Assembly: GCA_020402945.1 (NCBI GenBank)
Contig: JADBYQ010000013.1
Span: 62,001-126,000 of the forward strand
From: Cytophagales bacterium
GTDB taxonomy: Bacteria > Bacteroidota > Bacteroidia > Cytophagales > Cyclobacteriaceae
DNA length: 64,000 bases
Direction: 5' to 3'
Shown in pieces: positions 25,392-34,771 of the stretch. The notes below the pieces were generated by a model. That model worked only from the letters and a program-made list of their open reading frames with translations. It made no database searches and was not told where the DNA came from. Position numbers and translations under genes: made by a program. Every line of letters begins with the position of its first letter. The stretch's first letter is position 1.

Positions 25392-25598
25392 ATGTTCAAG
25401 TTCCTTCTTAGCCTCGGGATTATCGCCTATGTTTTTTATAAAATCGGAGGGTTGTTCTTTCGGGCGGGCGCGGCTTCACAGCAGTCGCGAACACAATACA
25501 GAAAACCAGAAAATACCCAATCTACCGATGCAAAGAAGGAGAAGCGAAATGGCACCATTAAGGGGGGCGATTATATCGACTATGAAGAAGTAAAGTGA
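25392..25598 (+). CDS. DUF4834 family small membrane protein
   Basis: 68 residues: MFKFLLSLGIIAYVFYKIGGLFFRAG is one membrane helix, followed by a polar, charged tail ending KGGDYIDYEEVK. The membrane helix plus the terminal GDYIDYEEV motif matches the Bacteroidota family DUF4834, of unknown function. dapF follows 69 bases later on the same strand. Confidence 0.75.
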   Translation: MFKFLLSLGIIAYVFYKIGGLFFRAGAASQQSRTQYRKPENTQSTDAKKEKRNGTIKGGDYIDYEEVK

Positions 25599-25667
25599 AT
25601 TAGATCCTTGCGGCTTTTCAATAAGATCTGATGTTGAATAGCTATTTTACAACTCCCGTTTCAACTG

Positions 25668-26441
25668 ATGAAAATACCTTTTCAAAAATACGAAGCCACC
25701 GGTAACGATTTTGTTATTATTGACAATCGGATAGGCGTGTTTTCGTTCTCGGAAGATCAAGTAAAAAGAATTTGTGATCGAAAGTTTGGGGTTGGGGCAG
25801 ACGGACTGATGCTGATCGAAAAACATCCCACGTATGATTTTAATTTGATTTATTTCAACAGCGATGGCTCACCCAGTTTGTGTGGCAATGGAAGCAGAGC
25901 TGCAGTAACGATGGCATCAGAGTTGGGAATGATAAAGAGTCACGCCAAGTTCAATGCTTACGATGGCTTGCATGAAGCGAACTTGCTTCCCAATCATATC
26001 GTCCGGCTAAAGATGAATGATGTTAAAGAGACTAGAAGTATTGGGGAAAACATTTTTATCAATACGGGATCTCCGCATCTGATACAAATTGTTGACGAAA
26101 CAAAAAATTTTCCTGTAGTGGAAGAAGGAAGGAAAATCAGATTCAGCGAACCTTTTAAGCCGGGCGGCACTAACGCGAATTTCGTGCAGCTCTTACCAAA
26201 CAACACTATTTTTGTTCGGACTTACGAAAGAGGAGTAGAGGATGAGACATTATCATGTGGAACTGGGGTGACAGCCGCGGCTTTAGCTTCATCATTTCAG
26301 GGGTACAAGTCCCCAGTCAGCATTCAGACGTTGGGCGGTGTGCTTTCTGTTGAGTTCAAATCAAGTCAGGATGGCTTGTTTACAGATGTTTATCTGATTG
26401 GGCCTGCCAAAAAGGTGTTTGAGGGCATCTTGGAACTATAA
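25668..26441 (+). CDS. dapF: diaminopimelate epimerase
   Basis: 257 residues. Converts LL- to meso-diaminopimelate for lysine and peptidoglycan synthesis. The two catalytic cysteines are in LCGNGSRA (about residue 72) and LSCGTGVTA (about residue 205). KYEATGNDFVIIDN at the N-terminus and GGTNANFVQ are conserved family segments. The lysine pathway gene lysA is about 11 kb away in the same window, same strand. Confidence 0.96.
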   Translation: MKIPFQKYEATGNDFVIIDNRIGVFSFSEDQVKRICDRKFGVGADGLMLIEKHPTYDFNLIYFNSDGSPSLCGNGSRAAVTMASELGMIKSHAKFNAYDGLHEANLLPNHIVRLKMNDVKETRSIGENIFINTGSPHLIQIVDETKNFPVVEEGRKIRFSEPFKPGGTNANFVQLLPNNTIFVRTYERGVEDETLSCGTGVTAAALASSFQGYKSPVSIQTLGGVLSVEFKSSQDGLFTDVYLIGPAKKVFEGILEL

Positions 26442-26459
26442 TTGCACCCCAAATTCCAT

Positions 26460-26467
26460 TAACTTTG
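26460..26467 (+). promoter_or_regulatory. predicted -7 box for secA
   Basis: TAACTTTG, 53 bases before the secA ATG. No clear TTG at the -33 distance. Confidence 0.4.
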
Positions 26468-26520
26468 AAGCCTTTTGCGAGGGCGAAAATTGACTATTTA
26501 CATCGACCATTGACCATTTT

Positions 26521-29500
26521 ATGTTAAAACTTATCGCCAAGCTATTTGGCACCAAGTCGGAGAAGGATATTAAGCGGATGATGCCGCTCGTAGAGGCAAC
26601 CAAACAGGAAGGCGAAAAGCTGATCTCTATCTCCCATGACGAGTTGCGGGTTCGTACCCAGGCTATCCAGGAAGAGATTAACCAAAAACTCAAATCAATC
26701 GATGATCAGATGGCAGCATTGCACAAGCAAATTGCCGATGACCCTGACAAAGATATTAGTGAGAAGGAAGCTATATTCAATCAGATTGATCAGATTGAAA
26801 AGGATCGCAACAAAGAATTAGAGAAAGTATTGGTGGAGGTTTTGCCTCGCGCTTTTGCCATTATTCGCGAAACAGCCAAAAGGTTTAAGGATAATGAATA
26901 CCTGGAAGTCACTGCCACCGAATTTGATCGGCTTATATCAGCAAAGCATGCCAATGTTAAAATAAATGGTGACAAGGCACAATGGAGCCGTCAGTGGATG
27001 GCTGCCGGAAACCTCACCACCTGGGATATGGTGCATTATGAAGTGCAGATCATCGGTGGTATTGCATTGCATGAAGGTAAGGTGGCCGAGATGGCAACCG
27101 GTGAAGGAAAGACATTAGTAGCAACATTTCCCGCATTCTTGAATGCGCTAGCCAGAAGAGGTGTTCACATCGTTACTGTCAACGATTACTTGGCGAGACG
27201 AGATAGTGAATGGATGGGGCCCATTTTTCAGTTTCATGGTTTGTCCGTGGATTGTATCGACAAACACGAACCCAACTCGATAGCCAGGCGCGATGCTTAC
27301 CGAGCAGACATTTGTTACGGAACCAACAACGAATTTGGATTTGATTATCTGCGTGATAACATGTCGCGAGAGACCGAAGAACTTGTGCAGAGAGGTCATC
27401 ATTATGCAATGGTTGATGAGGTTGACAGTGTTTTGATCGATGAGGCTCGTACGCCTCTGATTATTTCCGGTCCCGTGCCACGCGGTGACGAGCACGAGTT
27501 TTATGACCTTAAACCACGGATCAATAAACTGGTAGAAGCTCAGAAAAAGTTAGTCAATCAGTATCTCAACGATGCAAAGAAGCAGATAGCTGATGGCATG
27601 GAAAAAGAAGGAGGGTTGTCTTTGTTTAGAGCATACCGGGCGATGCCGAAATATAAGCCACTCATCAAGATGTTGAGTGAGATGGGTAACAAATCAATCT
27701 TGCAGAAAACAGAAAATTTCCATCTGCAGGATAACAAGAAGGAGATGCCAGTGGCAGATGCGCCTTTGTATTTTGTGATCGATGAGAAAGACAATAGTGT
27801 AGACCTGACTGAGAAGGGAATTGATTTAATCACGGGCGAGGGAGAAGATCCAAAGTTCTTTATCATGCCAGAAATCGGTATTGAGTTGAATAAGCTAGAG
27901 AAGGATGCGGCACTTACCGATGAACAGCGATTTCAAAAAAAGGAGGAACTCATCCGTGATTATTCTACGAAGTCGCAACGCATTCATAGTGTTAACCAAC
28001 TATTAAAAGCGTATACACTTTTTGAAAAGGATACCGAGTACATCATTGTGGATGGGAAGGTGAAAATTGTAGATGAGCAAACAGGTCGTGTACTTGACGG
28101 CAGAAGATATTCGGATGGATTGCATCAGGCCATTGAAGCAAAGGAAAATGTGAAGGTGGAGGACGCCACTCAAACTTATGCCACCATTACATTGCAAAAC
28201 TATTTCCGTATGTATCACAAGCTGGCCGGTATGACCGGAACGGCTGAAACAGAGGCGGGCGAGCTTTGGGATATCTACAAGTTGGATGTGGTTGTAATAC
28301 CAACCAATAAGCCAGCCACTCGCAAAGACCAAGACGATTTGGTTTTCAAAACCATGCGCGAAAAATTCAATGCCGTTGTGGAAGAGATTGTGAAGCTTAC
28401 GACAGCTGGCCGGCCTGTGCTAGTGGGAACTACCTCGGTCGAAATTTCAGAATTGGTGAGTCGATTGCTCACCATGAAAAAAATAAAGCACCAAGTGCTG
28501 AATGCCAAGCAACATCAGCGCGAGGCTGAGATTGTGGCAGAGGCCGGTAAGCCAGGAACAGTTACCATTGCTACCAACATGGCAGGCCGTGGTACCGACA
28601 TTAAACTCACACCGGAGTCTCGTGCCGCAGGGGGTCTTGCTATCATTGGTACTGAGCGACATGAATCACGTAGGGTGGACAGGCAGTTGAGAGGCCGGTC
28701 CGGTCGCCAAGGCGATCCTGGTTCGTCACAGTTTTACGTTTCTTTAGAAGACAATCTGATGCGTTTGTTCATGCCTGAACGCATCGCGCGTATCATGGAT
28801 CGGCTTGGTCTGAAAGAAGGGGAAGTGATTTCACATTCTATGGTCACGAGCTCCATTGAAAGAGCCCAGAAGAAAGTAGAAGAAAACAATTTCGGTATTC
28901 GTAAGCGTTTGTTGGAATATGACAACGTCATGAACTCACAACGGGAAGTTATTTATAAGAGAAGACGCAATGCTCTTTTCGGAGAACGTCTGCAACTGGA
29001 TATTCTCACCATGCTTTTTGATACCTGCGATGATGTGGTAGCCAATGGTAAAGCAGCAGAGAATATCGAGGATTTCAAAATCAATGCGCTGCGGACATTA
29101 GGTGTAGACTTCGCTATAACCGCTGATGAGTTTGCGAAGTTAGACCAAGCGGTTATCAGTGAGCGATTGTATGAAGAGGCTTTAAAGCAATACACTCACA
29201 AGAATAAAATGGCTGCTGAAAAGGCGTTGCCGTTTATCAATGACATCTACCGAACACGTGGCGCCACTATTCAGGATATTTTGATTCCATTTACAGATGG
29301 CACTAAGCAAATCGGAGTTGCTGCCAACTTGAAAAAGTGTGTGGAGACAAAGAATAGCGAACTGATCAAGGCGATGGAAAAAATGATCACGCTGGCGATT
29401 ATCGATCAGCAGTGGAAGGAACATTTACGCGATATGGATGATCTAAAGCAGTCAGTGCAAAACGCTGTCTATGAACAGAAAGATCCATTGTTAATTTATA

Positions 29501-29865
29501 AGTTCGAGGGGTTTGAGGCATTCAAACGATTTATTGCTAAGGTGAATGAAGAGACAGCCTCCTTTTTAATGAAAGGTGACATCCCAGTTCAGGATTCGGA
29601 CCAAGTTCAGGAAGCGAGGGCGCAAAAGCGCCAGCGGCTAAGTGAACAGAAAGAAGAATCACGTTCTTTACTACAAGGAGGGGGAACACAACCTCAGCAA
29701 CAAAAGACGGAGGAGAAGGTAATGCCTGTAAAGTCGGAAAAGATAGCTGGCAGAAATGATAAGGTGACAGTGCAATATCCCGATGGACGCGTGTTAAAAG
29801 ATGTGAAATACAAAAAAGTTGAAGAAGATATTCAAGCGGGGAGATGTATTGTCATTGAGCAATGA
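26521..29865 (+). CDS. secA: preprotein translocase motor SecA
   Basis: 1114 residues. Drives Sec-dependent export with ATP. MATGEGKTLVA is Walker A, VDEVDSVLIDEARTPLIISG is Walker B and its neighbour, ATNMAGRGTDIKL and GTERHESRRVDRQLRGRSGRQGDPG are the NBD2 motifs. Relative to the E. coli protein (about 900 residues) there are insertions, for example residues about 335-450 (KKQIADGMEKEGGL ... IEL), as known for Bacteroidota SecA. The C-terminus lacks the C-x-C-x8-C-H zinc motif that binds SecB and ends ... EEDIQAGRCIVIEQ. The stop overlaps the next ATG (ATGA). Confidence 0.97.
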   Translation: MLKLIAKLFGTKSEKDIKRMMPLVEATKQEGEKLISISHDELRVRTQAIQEEINQKLKSIDDQMAALHKQIADDPDKDISEKEAIFNQIDQIEKDRNKELEKVLVEVLPRAFAIIRETAKRFKDNEYLEVTATEFDRLISAKHANVKINGDKAQWSRQWMAAGNLTTWDMVHYEVQIIGGIALHEGKVAEMATGEGKTLVATFPAFLNALARRGVHIVTVNDYLARRDSEWMGPIFQFHGLSVDCIDKHEPNSIARRDAYRADICYGTNNEFGFDYLRDNMSRETEELVQRGHHYAMVDEVDSVLIDEARTPLIISGPVPRGDEHEFYDLKPRINKLVEAQKKLVNQYLNDAKKQIADGMEKEGGLSLFRAYRAMPKYKPLIKMLSEMGNKSILQKTENFHLQDNKKEMPVADAPLYFVIDEKDNSVDLTEKGIDLITGEGEDPKFFIMPEIGIELNKLEKDAALTDEQRFQKKEELIRDYSTKSQRIHSVNQLLKAYTLFEKDTEYIIVDGKVKIVDEQTGRVLDGRRYSDGLHQAIEAKENVKVEDATQTYATITLQNYFRMYHKLAGMTGTAETEAGELWDIYKLDVVVIPTNKPATRKDQDDLVFKTMREKFNAVVEEIVKLTTAGRPVLVGTTSVEISELVSRLLTMKKIKHQVLNAKQHQREAEIVAEAGKPGTVTIATNMAGRGTDIKLTPESRAAGGLAIIGTERHESRRVDRQLRGRSGRQGDPGSSQFYVSLEDNLMRLFMPERIARIMDRLGLKEGEVISHSMVTSSIERAQKKVEENNFGIRKRLLEYDNVMNSQREVIYKRRRNALFGERLQLDILTMLFDTCDDVVANGKAAENIEDFKINALRTLGVDFAITADEFAKLDQAVISERLYEEALKQYTHKNKMAAEKALPFINDIYRTRGATIQDILIPFTDGTKQIGVAANLKKCVETKNSELIKAMEKMITLAIIDQQWKEHLRDMDDLKQSVQNAVYEQKDPLLIYKFEGFEAFKRFIAKVNEETASFLMKGDIPVQDSDQVQEARAQKRQRLSEQKEESRSLLQGGGTQPQQQKTEEKVMPVKSEKIAGRNDKVTVQYPDGRVLKDVKYKKVEEDIQAGRCIVIEQ

Positions 29866-30416
29866 ACACAGGATACAGAAAAATAGAAGTCAAAAGTCAG
29901 AAGTCAGAAGTTGGAATCTCCGTTTCTGACTTCCACATTCTGACTTCTATCTTCTTTTTTTTGTGGATCACCTCTTGCCAAGCGCAGCGACCCACAAAGC
30001 CGTACTATGAAGACCTTAGCTCACTTCGGCCGAAAGTAAATGTTGAAACGATTAGTCCAAAAGATAGTCTACGAGTTAAGAGCCAGGCTCCCTCAGTGCC
30101 GGTTCAGTTCGCAGTGAACGAAAAAGTAGATGCGATATTAGATAGCATTGACAAATTCAACCTCACCAGAAAATTTGTTGATGGTCATACCATTCAAATT
30201 TATTCCGGTCAGAAGAAAGAAGAGGCATTAAACACAAAAACGAAGATGTCCGAGCTTATACCGGATTTAAAAGCCAATGTGCAATATCAGCAGCCCAAAT
30301 TTAGAGTAACGGTCGGCAAGTATTTTACCCGTTTGGAAGCGCAAAGGGATCTATATCGGCTAAAGAGGGTTTTTGCCAATGCGATATTAGTGCCGGAACG
30401 AATTATGATTAGATAG
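29862..30416 (+). CDS. SPOR-domain lipoprotein with repeat-derived N-terminus
   Basis: 184 residues. The C-terminal half (KFVDGHTIQIYSGQKKEEAL ... KFRVTVGKYFTRLEAQRDL ... NAILVPERI) has the SPOR repeat pattern that binds denuded peptidoglycan glycan strands. A membrane segment and lipobox (LWITSC) lie at about residues 30-45, unusually far from the start. The first 25 codons are encoded by an inverted AGAAGTC/GACTTCT repeat (29885-29948). The ATG overlaps the secA stop by ATGA, which suggests coupling, but the ancestral start may have been nearer the signal peptide. Confidence 0.75.
   Translation: MNTGYRKIEVKSQKSEVGISVSDFHILTSIFFFLWITSCQAQRPTKPYYEDLSSLRPKVNVETISPKDSLRVKSQAPSVPVQFAVNEKVDAILDSIDKFNLTRKFVDGHTIQIYSGQKKEEALNTKTKMSELIPDLKANVQYQQPKFRVTVGKYFTRLEAQRDLYRLKRVFANAILVPERIMIR
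29885..29948. repeat. inverted AAGTCAGAA / TTCTGACTT repeat inside a coding region
   Basis: Left arm 29885-29910 (AGAAGTCAAAAGTCAGAAGT and on) pairs imperfectly with the right arm 29924-29948 (TTCTGACTTCCACATTCTGA and on). The type is common between genes in Bacteroidota; here it supplies the first codons of the SPOR lipoprotein. Confidence 0.55.
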
Positions 30417-30441
30417 CTTTTCGTTTCTCTACTTTTGTTTT

Positions 30442-31632
30442 ATGTCCCTTCTCAAAGAAATCCAACAGTACTCTTCTGCTTATGCCAATGACGTAGTCTC
30501 TTTCAGAAGGCATTTGCACGCCCATCCTGAGCTTTCCTATCAAGAGTATAATACGGCCAAGTTTATTGCCAAGCAGCTTCTTTCTTTTGGGATACAAGCC
30601 CATGAGGGTATAGCAGGAACCGGGGTGGTAGCTATTATTGAAGGTAAAAATCCAACTAAAAAGATCATCGCGTTACGCGCGGATATTGATGCGTTACCGA
30701 TTCAGGAGATCAATTCCAAAGAGTACAAATCAACCAACAAAGGAGTCATGCATGCCTGCGGTCACGATGTGCATACTGCCTCGTTACTTGGAACAGCCAA
30801 AATATTGAATCAAATCAAAAGCCAGTTTGAAGGATCCGTCAAACTGATTTTTCAACCAGGGGAAGAAAAGAATCCAGGTGGCGCTTCTATCATGATTAAG
30901 GAGGGTGTACTGGAAAATCCCGCGCCATCAGCCATTCTTGGTCAGCATGTGTTTCCTTTACTACCGGTTGGCAAAATTGGCTTTCGCGAAGGAAAGTATA
31001 TGGCCAGCAGTGATGAGATTTATTTACGCGTGGTAGGTAAAGGAGGACATGGGGCTACACCCGAGTTAACCATCGATCCGGTAGTTATCGCGTCACACAT
31101 CATCATTGCATTGCAGCAAATCATCAGTCGAAATGCAAGCCCAAAACATCCCACCGTATTAACATTTGGAAAGATCACGGCAGACGGTGCAACTAATATC
31201 ATTCCAGATGAGGTAAACATTGCTGGAACATTCCGGGCTTTGGATGAGCGCTGGCGTGAAGAAGGTTTGCGAAAAATTAAGAAGATGGCGGAAAGCATTG
31301 CAGAAGGAATGGGCGGGAAGTGTGAGGTAGATATTCACCACGGCTATCCTTGCTTGGAAAATGACCCAATGCTAACAAGGTCAATTAAACAAGCTGCGGA
31401 AGAATATGTCGGGAAAGAAAGCGTGGTCGACATTGATCTCACATTAGGCTCGGAGGATTTTGCCTATTATTCGCAGGTTATCCCCGCTTCATTTTATCGC
31501 CTGGGCACCCGAAACGAGTCAAAGGGGATCATATCTTACGTTCACACACCTACGTTTGATATAGATGAAGATGCATTGACGCTCGCTCCTGGACTGATGG
31601 CTTGGATGGCGATCTCTCAGCTTAGAAATTAA
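30442..31632 (+). CDS. M20 family amidohydrolase (N-acyl amino acid/peptide hydrolase)
   Basis: 396 residues, no signal peptide. RRHLHAHPELSYQEY opens the family domain; ALRADIDALPIQE, MHACGHDVHTA (metal ligands), FQPGEEKNPGGA (catalytic Glu pair), GQHVFP and LGSEDFAYY complete the two-metal site. Dimerisation domain around YLRVVGKGGHG. Members cleave N-acyl or indole-conjugated amino acids, or act as carboxypeptidases; the exact substrate is unknown. A -7-like TACTTTTG ends only five bases before the ATG, so a leaderless transcript is possible. Confidence 0.9.
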   Translation: MSLLKEIQQYSSAYANDVVSFRRHLHAHPELSYQEYNTAKFIAKQLLSFGIQAHEGIAGTGVVAIIEGKNPTKKIIALRADIDALPIQEINSKEYKSTNKGVMHACGHDVHTASLLGTAKILNQIKSQFEGSVKLIFQPGEEKNPGGASIMIKEGVLENPAPSAILGQHVFPLLPVGKIGFREGKYMASSDEIYLRVVGKGGHGATPELTIDPVVIASHIIIALQQIISRNASPKHPTVLTFGKITADGATNIIPDEVNIAGTFRALDERWREEGLRKIKKMAESIAEGMGGKCEVDIHHGYPCLENDPMLTRSIKQAAEEYVGKESVVDIDLTLGSEDFAYYSQVIPASFYRLGTRNESKGIISYVHTPTFDIDEDALTLAPGLMAWMAISQLRN

Positions 31633-31689
31633 ATTAAAGTTACCAATCGAACGTATTATTCCACTACTGCTTATATTTACTCGACAAGC

Positions 31690-33312
31690 ATGGAGGAAAT
31701 CAGACCTACAGAAAGCCAAGAGCACAGGGCAATACTCCCTTGGAAAATCTACCTCCGAAACACGGCCTATATTCTTGCCGCATTGCTGGTATTCTTATTC
31801 TCGCTTGATCTGATGATTGCCTCGTTGCAGCAGTTGGGAAAGGTGGCAACAGAGACCATTTTGTTGGCAACCTCAAATCCATTTACTGGTTTGTTTATAG
31901 GGCTGCTGGTAACTGCCATTATCCAAAGCAGCTCGGCCACCACCTCGATGGTCGTGGCGTTGGTTGCATCCGGATCTATTTCACTGCAAGCAGCTATCCC
32001 GATTATCATGGGCGCCAACATTGGAACGACCATCACCAGCACCATTGTTTCTTTGGGTTTTATAACCAAGAAAAAGGAATTCAGGCGCGCAGTAGCCGCA
32101 GGGACCTACCACGATTTTTTCAACATCTTAACGACCGTAATTCTTTTTCCGCTTGAGTATTATTTTGGATTTCTATCGGGGATGTCGAAAAGTATTGCCA
32201 CTAATTTTTTCCATGAGCCTTCCGGCACCATTCATGTGAATTTTTCCTTTTTGGGCGGTCGGTTTGAGTGGATTATTTCTTTGTTGACGGAAACCATCGG
32301 CAATGGTTTTGTGCTAGGAATTTTTTCCATTGTCTTACTCTTTGGATCGATTCTTTTTTTTAGGAAAGTAATTACAAACATTTTAGGTTTTGGCTCTCCA
32401 GAAAAATTTCAACGTTTCTTTTTTAAGAATACACTGAAATCATTTACCTGGGGATTACTCACCACAGCCGCCATCAGATCTAGCACTGTCACCACCTCGT
32501 TGGTTGTTCCACTGGTTGCAAAAAAGGTAGTGAAGTTAAAGTCAGCAGTGCCGTTTATTTTAGGTGCTAATATTGGAACAACCATCACTGCGTTTATTGC
32601 GGCTACATTTAATTCCAATGCTGCAATCAGTATAGCTATTGCTCATTTCCTTTTCAACTTTATTGGCGTGCTGATTTTTCTCCCGATTCCGTACCTGAAA
32701 GATTTACCCTTGCGACTAGCCAATGGGCTTGGCAGGTTGACATTGAGGTATCGCCTCGTTGGTTTTTCTTATCTATTATTTTCATTCTTCTTTATTCCGT
32801 TTTTACTCATTTATCTCAGCAAAGGCGTGATCGGCCTTCAAGAAGCAACCTATTTGCGGGAAAGTGCCGGGGCTGCGCCAATTGAGTACTCTCTTATCGT
32901 CAAGAAGTTTACCGGAAATCAACTGAAAGGATGGGCTTCGATTGAAAACGAAAAAGAGTTAGAAGGAGCTATTAAGGTAGTTTCCATCTATCGCAAGAGA
33001 AATTTGCTCTTCATAAATAATGATTTATTCGAATTGAATAAACCGGGTTTTTGCAGGGATGGTGAAGATGAAAGAGGAAAATATCAAATGTGCATTCGTG
33101 AGATATTGCCTCGCTTGCAATTGACTTCAACCCTCTCGGTTGATTCGGTTTTTGTGTTCGAACGTCAGTTTTATGATGCCGTAGAATTTGATTCTGTGAC
33201 GACCAGGTTGTTTGTAAGCGCTACAGAAAATATTATGGTTAGAAAAGAACTGGAGAACAAACGAGGTAAGCTTGTCTGGAAAGAACAATTGATCCGGCTG
33301 CAAAGAAAATAG
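31690..33312 (+). CDS. Na/Pi cotransporter family membrane protein
   Basis: 540 residues. Two inverted-repeat signature segments occur: IQSSSATTSMVVALVASG and IRSSTVTTSLVVPLVA, each followed by PxIMGANIGTT or PFILGANIGTT. This is the QSSS/GANIGTT pattern of NptA/PNaS phosphate carriers. In the second copy QSSS is changed to RSST. Eight or more membrane helices fill residues about 20-380; the last 150 residues are a soluble domain without the usual PhoU motif that I could recognise. Likely sodium-driven phosphate transport, or a regulator of it. Confidence 0.85.
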   Translation: MEEIRPTESQEHRAILPWKIYLRNTAYILAALLVFLFSLDLMIASLQQLGKVATETILLATSNPFTGLFIGLLVTAIIQSSSATTSMVVALVASGSISLQAAIPIIMGANIGTTITSTIVSLGFITKKKEFRRAVAAGTYHDFFNILTTVILFPLEYYFGFLSGMSKSIATNFFHEPSGTIHVNFSFLGGRFEWIISLLTETIGNGFVLGIFSIVLLFGSILFFRKVITNILGFGSPEKFQRFFFKNTLKSFTWGLLTTAAIRSSTVTTSLVVPLVAKKVVKLKSAVPFILGANIGTTITAFIAATFNSNAAISIAIAHFLFNFIGVLIFLPIPYLKDLPLRLANGLGRLTLRYRLVGFSYLLFSFFFIPFLLIYLSKGVIGLQEATYLRESAGAAPIEYSLIVKKFTGNQLKGWASIENEKELEGAIKVVSIYRKRNLLFINNDLFELNKPGFCRDGEDERGKYQMCIREILPRLQLTSTLSVDSVFVFERQFYDAVEFDSVTTRLFVSATENIMVRKELENKRGKLVWKEQLIRLQRK

Positions 33313-33384
33313 TTGATTTTACCCCTCTGGGAAATTCTAAAAATCAATGCATATTTACGAGGTTTTAGCCCCTACAAAACACAA

Positions 33385-34089
33385 ATGAAATACAAACGCA
33401 TTGTTCTTAAATTGAGTGGAGAGGCCTTAATGGGCTCTAAAAACAGCAATATTGATCCAGCCGTACTCGAGCAGTATTCGGAGGAGATCAAAGCACTCAA
33501 AGATCAGGGGGTGCAAATAGCGATTGTGATAGGAGGAGGAAATATTTTCAGAGGCGGTCAGGCCGAGGCTCTTGGAATTGATAGGGTGCAAGGCGATTAC
33601 ATGGGGATGTTGGCCACAGTGATCAATGCAATGGCGTTACAGAGCGCACTGGAACGACACGGATTATATACAAGGCTGTTAGCCGGTATCAAGATGGAGC
33701 AAGTGTGCGAGCCTTTTATTAGAAGAAGGGCCATTCGTCACCTCGAGAAAAACAGAATTGTAATTTTTGGAGCGGGCATCGGCAACCCCTATTTCACTAC
33801 CGATTCAACGGCAAGCCTACGCGCGATTGAAATTCAGGCAGATGTAGTGCTGAAAGGAACAAGAGTAGATGGTGTCTACACAAAAGATCCGGAAAAATAT
33901 CCGGATGCCGTTCGTTACAAAACATTGTCATTTCAAGAAGCCTATGAAAAGAACTTGAATATCATGGATATGACAGCCTTTACGCTCTGTCAAGAAAACA
34001 AGCTTCCTATCATCGTCTTCGATATGAATAAAAAAGGAAACCTGTTAAAAATTGCCCAAGGCGAAGAAGCGGGAACACTAATTAGTTAA
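33385..34089 (+). CDS. pyrH: UMP kinase
   Basis: 234 residues from ATG 33385 ([15 protein letters not shown]); the frame is open from 33313, but the family begins here. Amino-acid-kinase fold: KLSGEAL phosphate loop, [45 protein letters not shown]. Phosphorylates UMP to UDP. Followed by frr, the same order as in many bacteria (tsf-pyrH-frr), although rpsB/tsf are not upstream here. Confidence 0.97.
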   Translation: MKYKRIVLKLSGEALMGSKNSNIDPAVLEQYSEEIKALKDQGVQIAIVIGGGNIFRGGQAEALGIDRVQGDYMGMLATVINAMALQSALERHGLYTRLLAGIKMEQVCEPFIRRRAIRHLEKNRIVIFGAGIGNPYFTTDSTASLRAIEIQADVVLKGTRVDGVYTKDPEKYPDAVRYKTLSFQEAYEKNLNIMDMTAFTLCQENKLPIIVFDMNKKGNLLKIAQGEEAGTLIS

Positions 34090-34168
34090 TTCTAAAAATC
34101 ATTGATTTGAAAATGATTAGATGACCCCACAAAATCTGAGATCGTAGTTCTTAAATCAAAAATGCAGT

Positions 34169-34723
34169 ATGGAAGAAATCGAATTATATTTGGACGAGGC
34201 CAAGGATCAAATGAACAAGGCACTCAATCACCTTTCACTCGAATTGAGTAAAATCAGAGCGGGTAAAGCAAATCCGTCAATGCTTGACGGTTTATTGGTA
34301 TCCTACTACGGTGCGATGAGTCCTCTTAGCCAGGTTTCATCTATCACCACTCCTGACGCCCGAACACTATTCATACGGCCATGGGAAAAGGGATTGATCC
34401 AGGAAATTGAGAAGGCTATCATTAATGCAAATCTGGGCCTGACCCCTCAAAATGACGGGCAGCAAGTAATTATCAATATACCCATGCTTACGGAGGAGAG
34501 ACGCAAGCAATTGGTAAAACAAGTGAGCCACGAATGCGAGCAGGGTAAAGTTAGCATTCGAAGTATCCGTAAAGAGACGAATGAAAGTTTAAAAAAGATA
34601 AAGGGGGTTTCGGAAGACGATGTAAAGAATGCAGAAGAGACGGTTCAGAAACTAACCGATGACTTCATGCTAAAGATTGATGCCTTCCTACGAAAAAAGG
34701 AAGCGGAAATAATGACCGTATAA
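34169..34723 (+). CDS. frr: ribosome recycling factor
   Basis: 184 residues. Splits the post-termination ribosome together with EF-G. Helical domain I with LSKIRAGKANPSMLDGLLV, the small domain II (GLIQEIEKAI ... GQQVIINIPMLTEERRKQL) and the return helix SIRSIRKETNESLKK are all typical. Downstream of pyrH by 79 bases. Confidence 0.97.
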   Translation: MEEIELYLDEAKDQMNKALNHLSLELSKIRAGKANPSMLDGLLVSYYGAMSPLSQVSSITTPDARTLFIRPWEKGLIQEIEKAIINANLGLTPQNDGQQVIINIPMLTEERRKQLVKQVSHECEQGKVSIRSIRKETNESLKKIKGVSEDDVKNAEETVQKLTDDFMLKIDAFLRKKEAEIMTV

Positions 34724-34757
34724 AAAAAGGGGGCTCAAATTTGAGTCCCCTTTTTTT
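34723..34757. terminator. bidirectional intrinsic terminator between frr and metK
   Basis: AAAAAAAGGGGGCTCAAATT followed by TGAGTCCCCTTTTTTT: a GGGG(A/G)CTCAAAT stem with A-run on one side and U-run on the other, serving both convergent genes. Confidence 0.85.
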
Positions 34758-34771
34758 GACAATCTAGCTTC

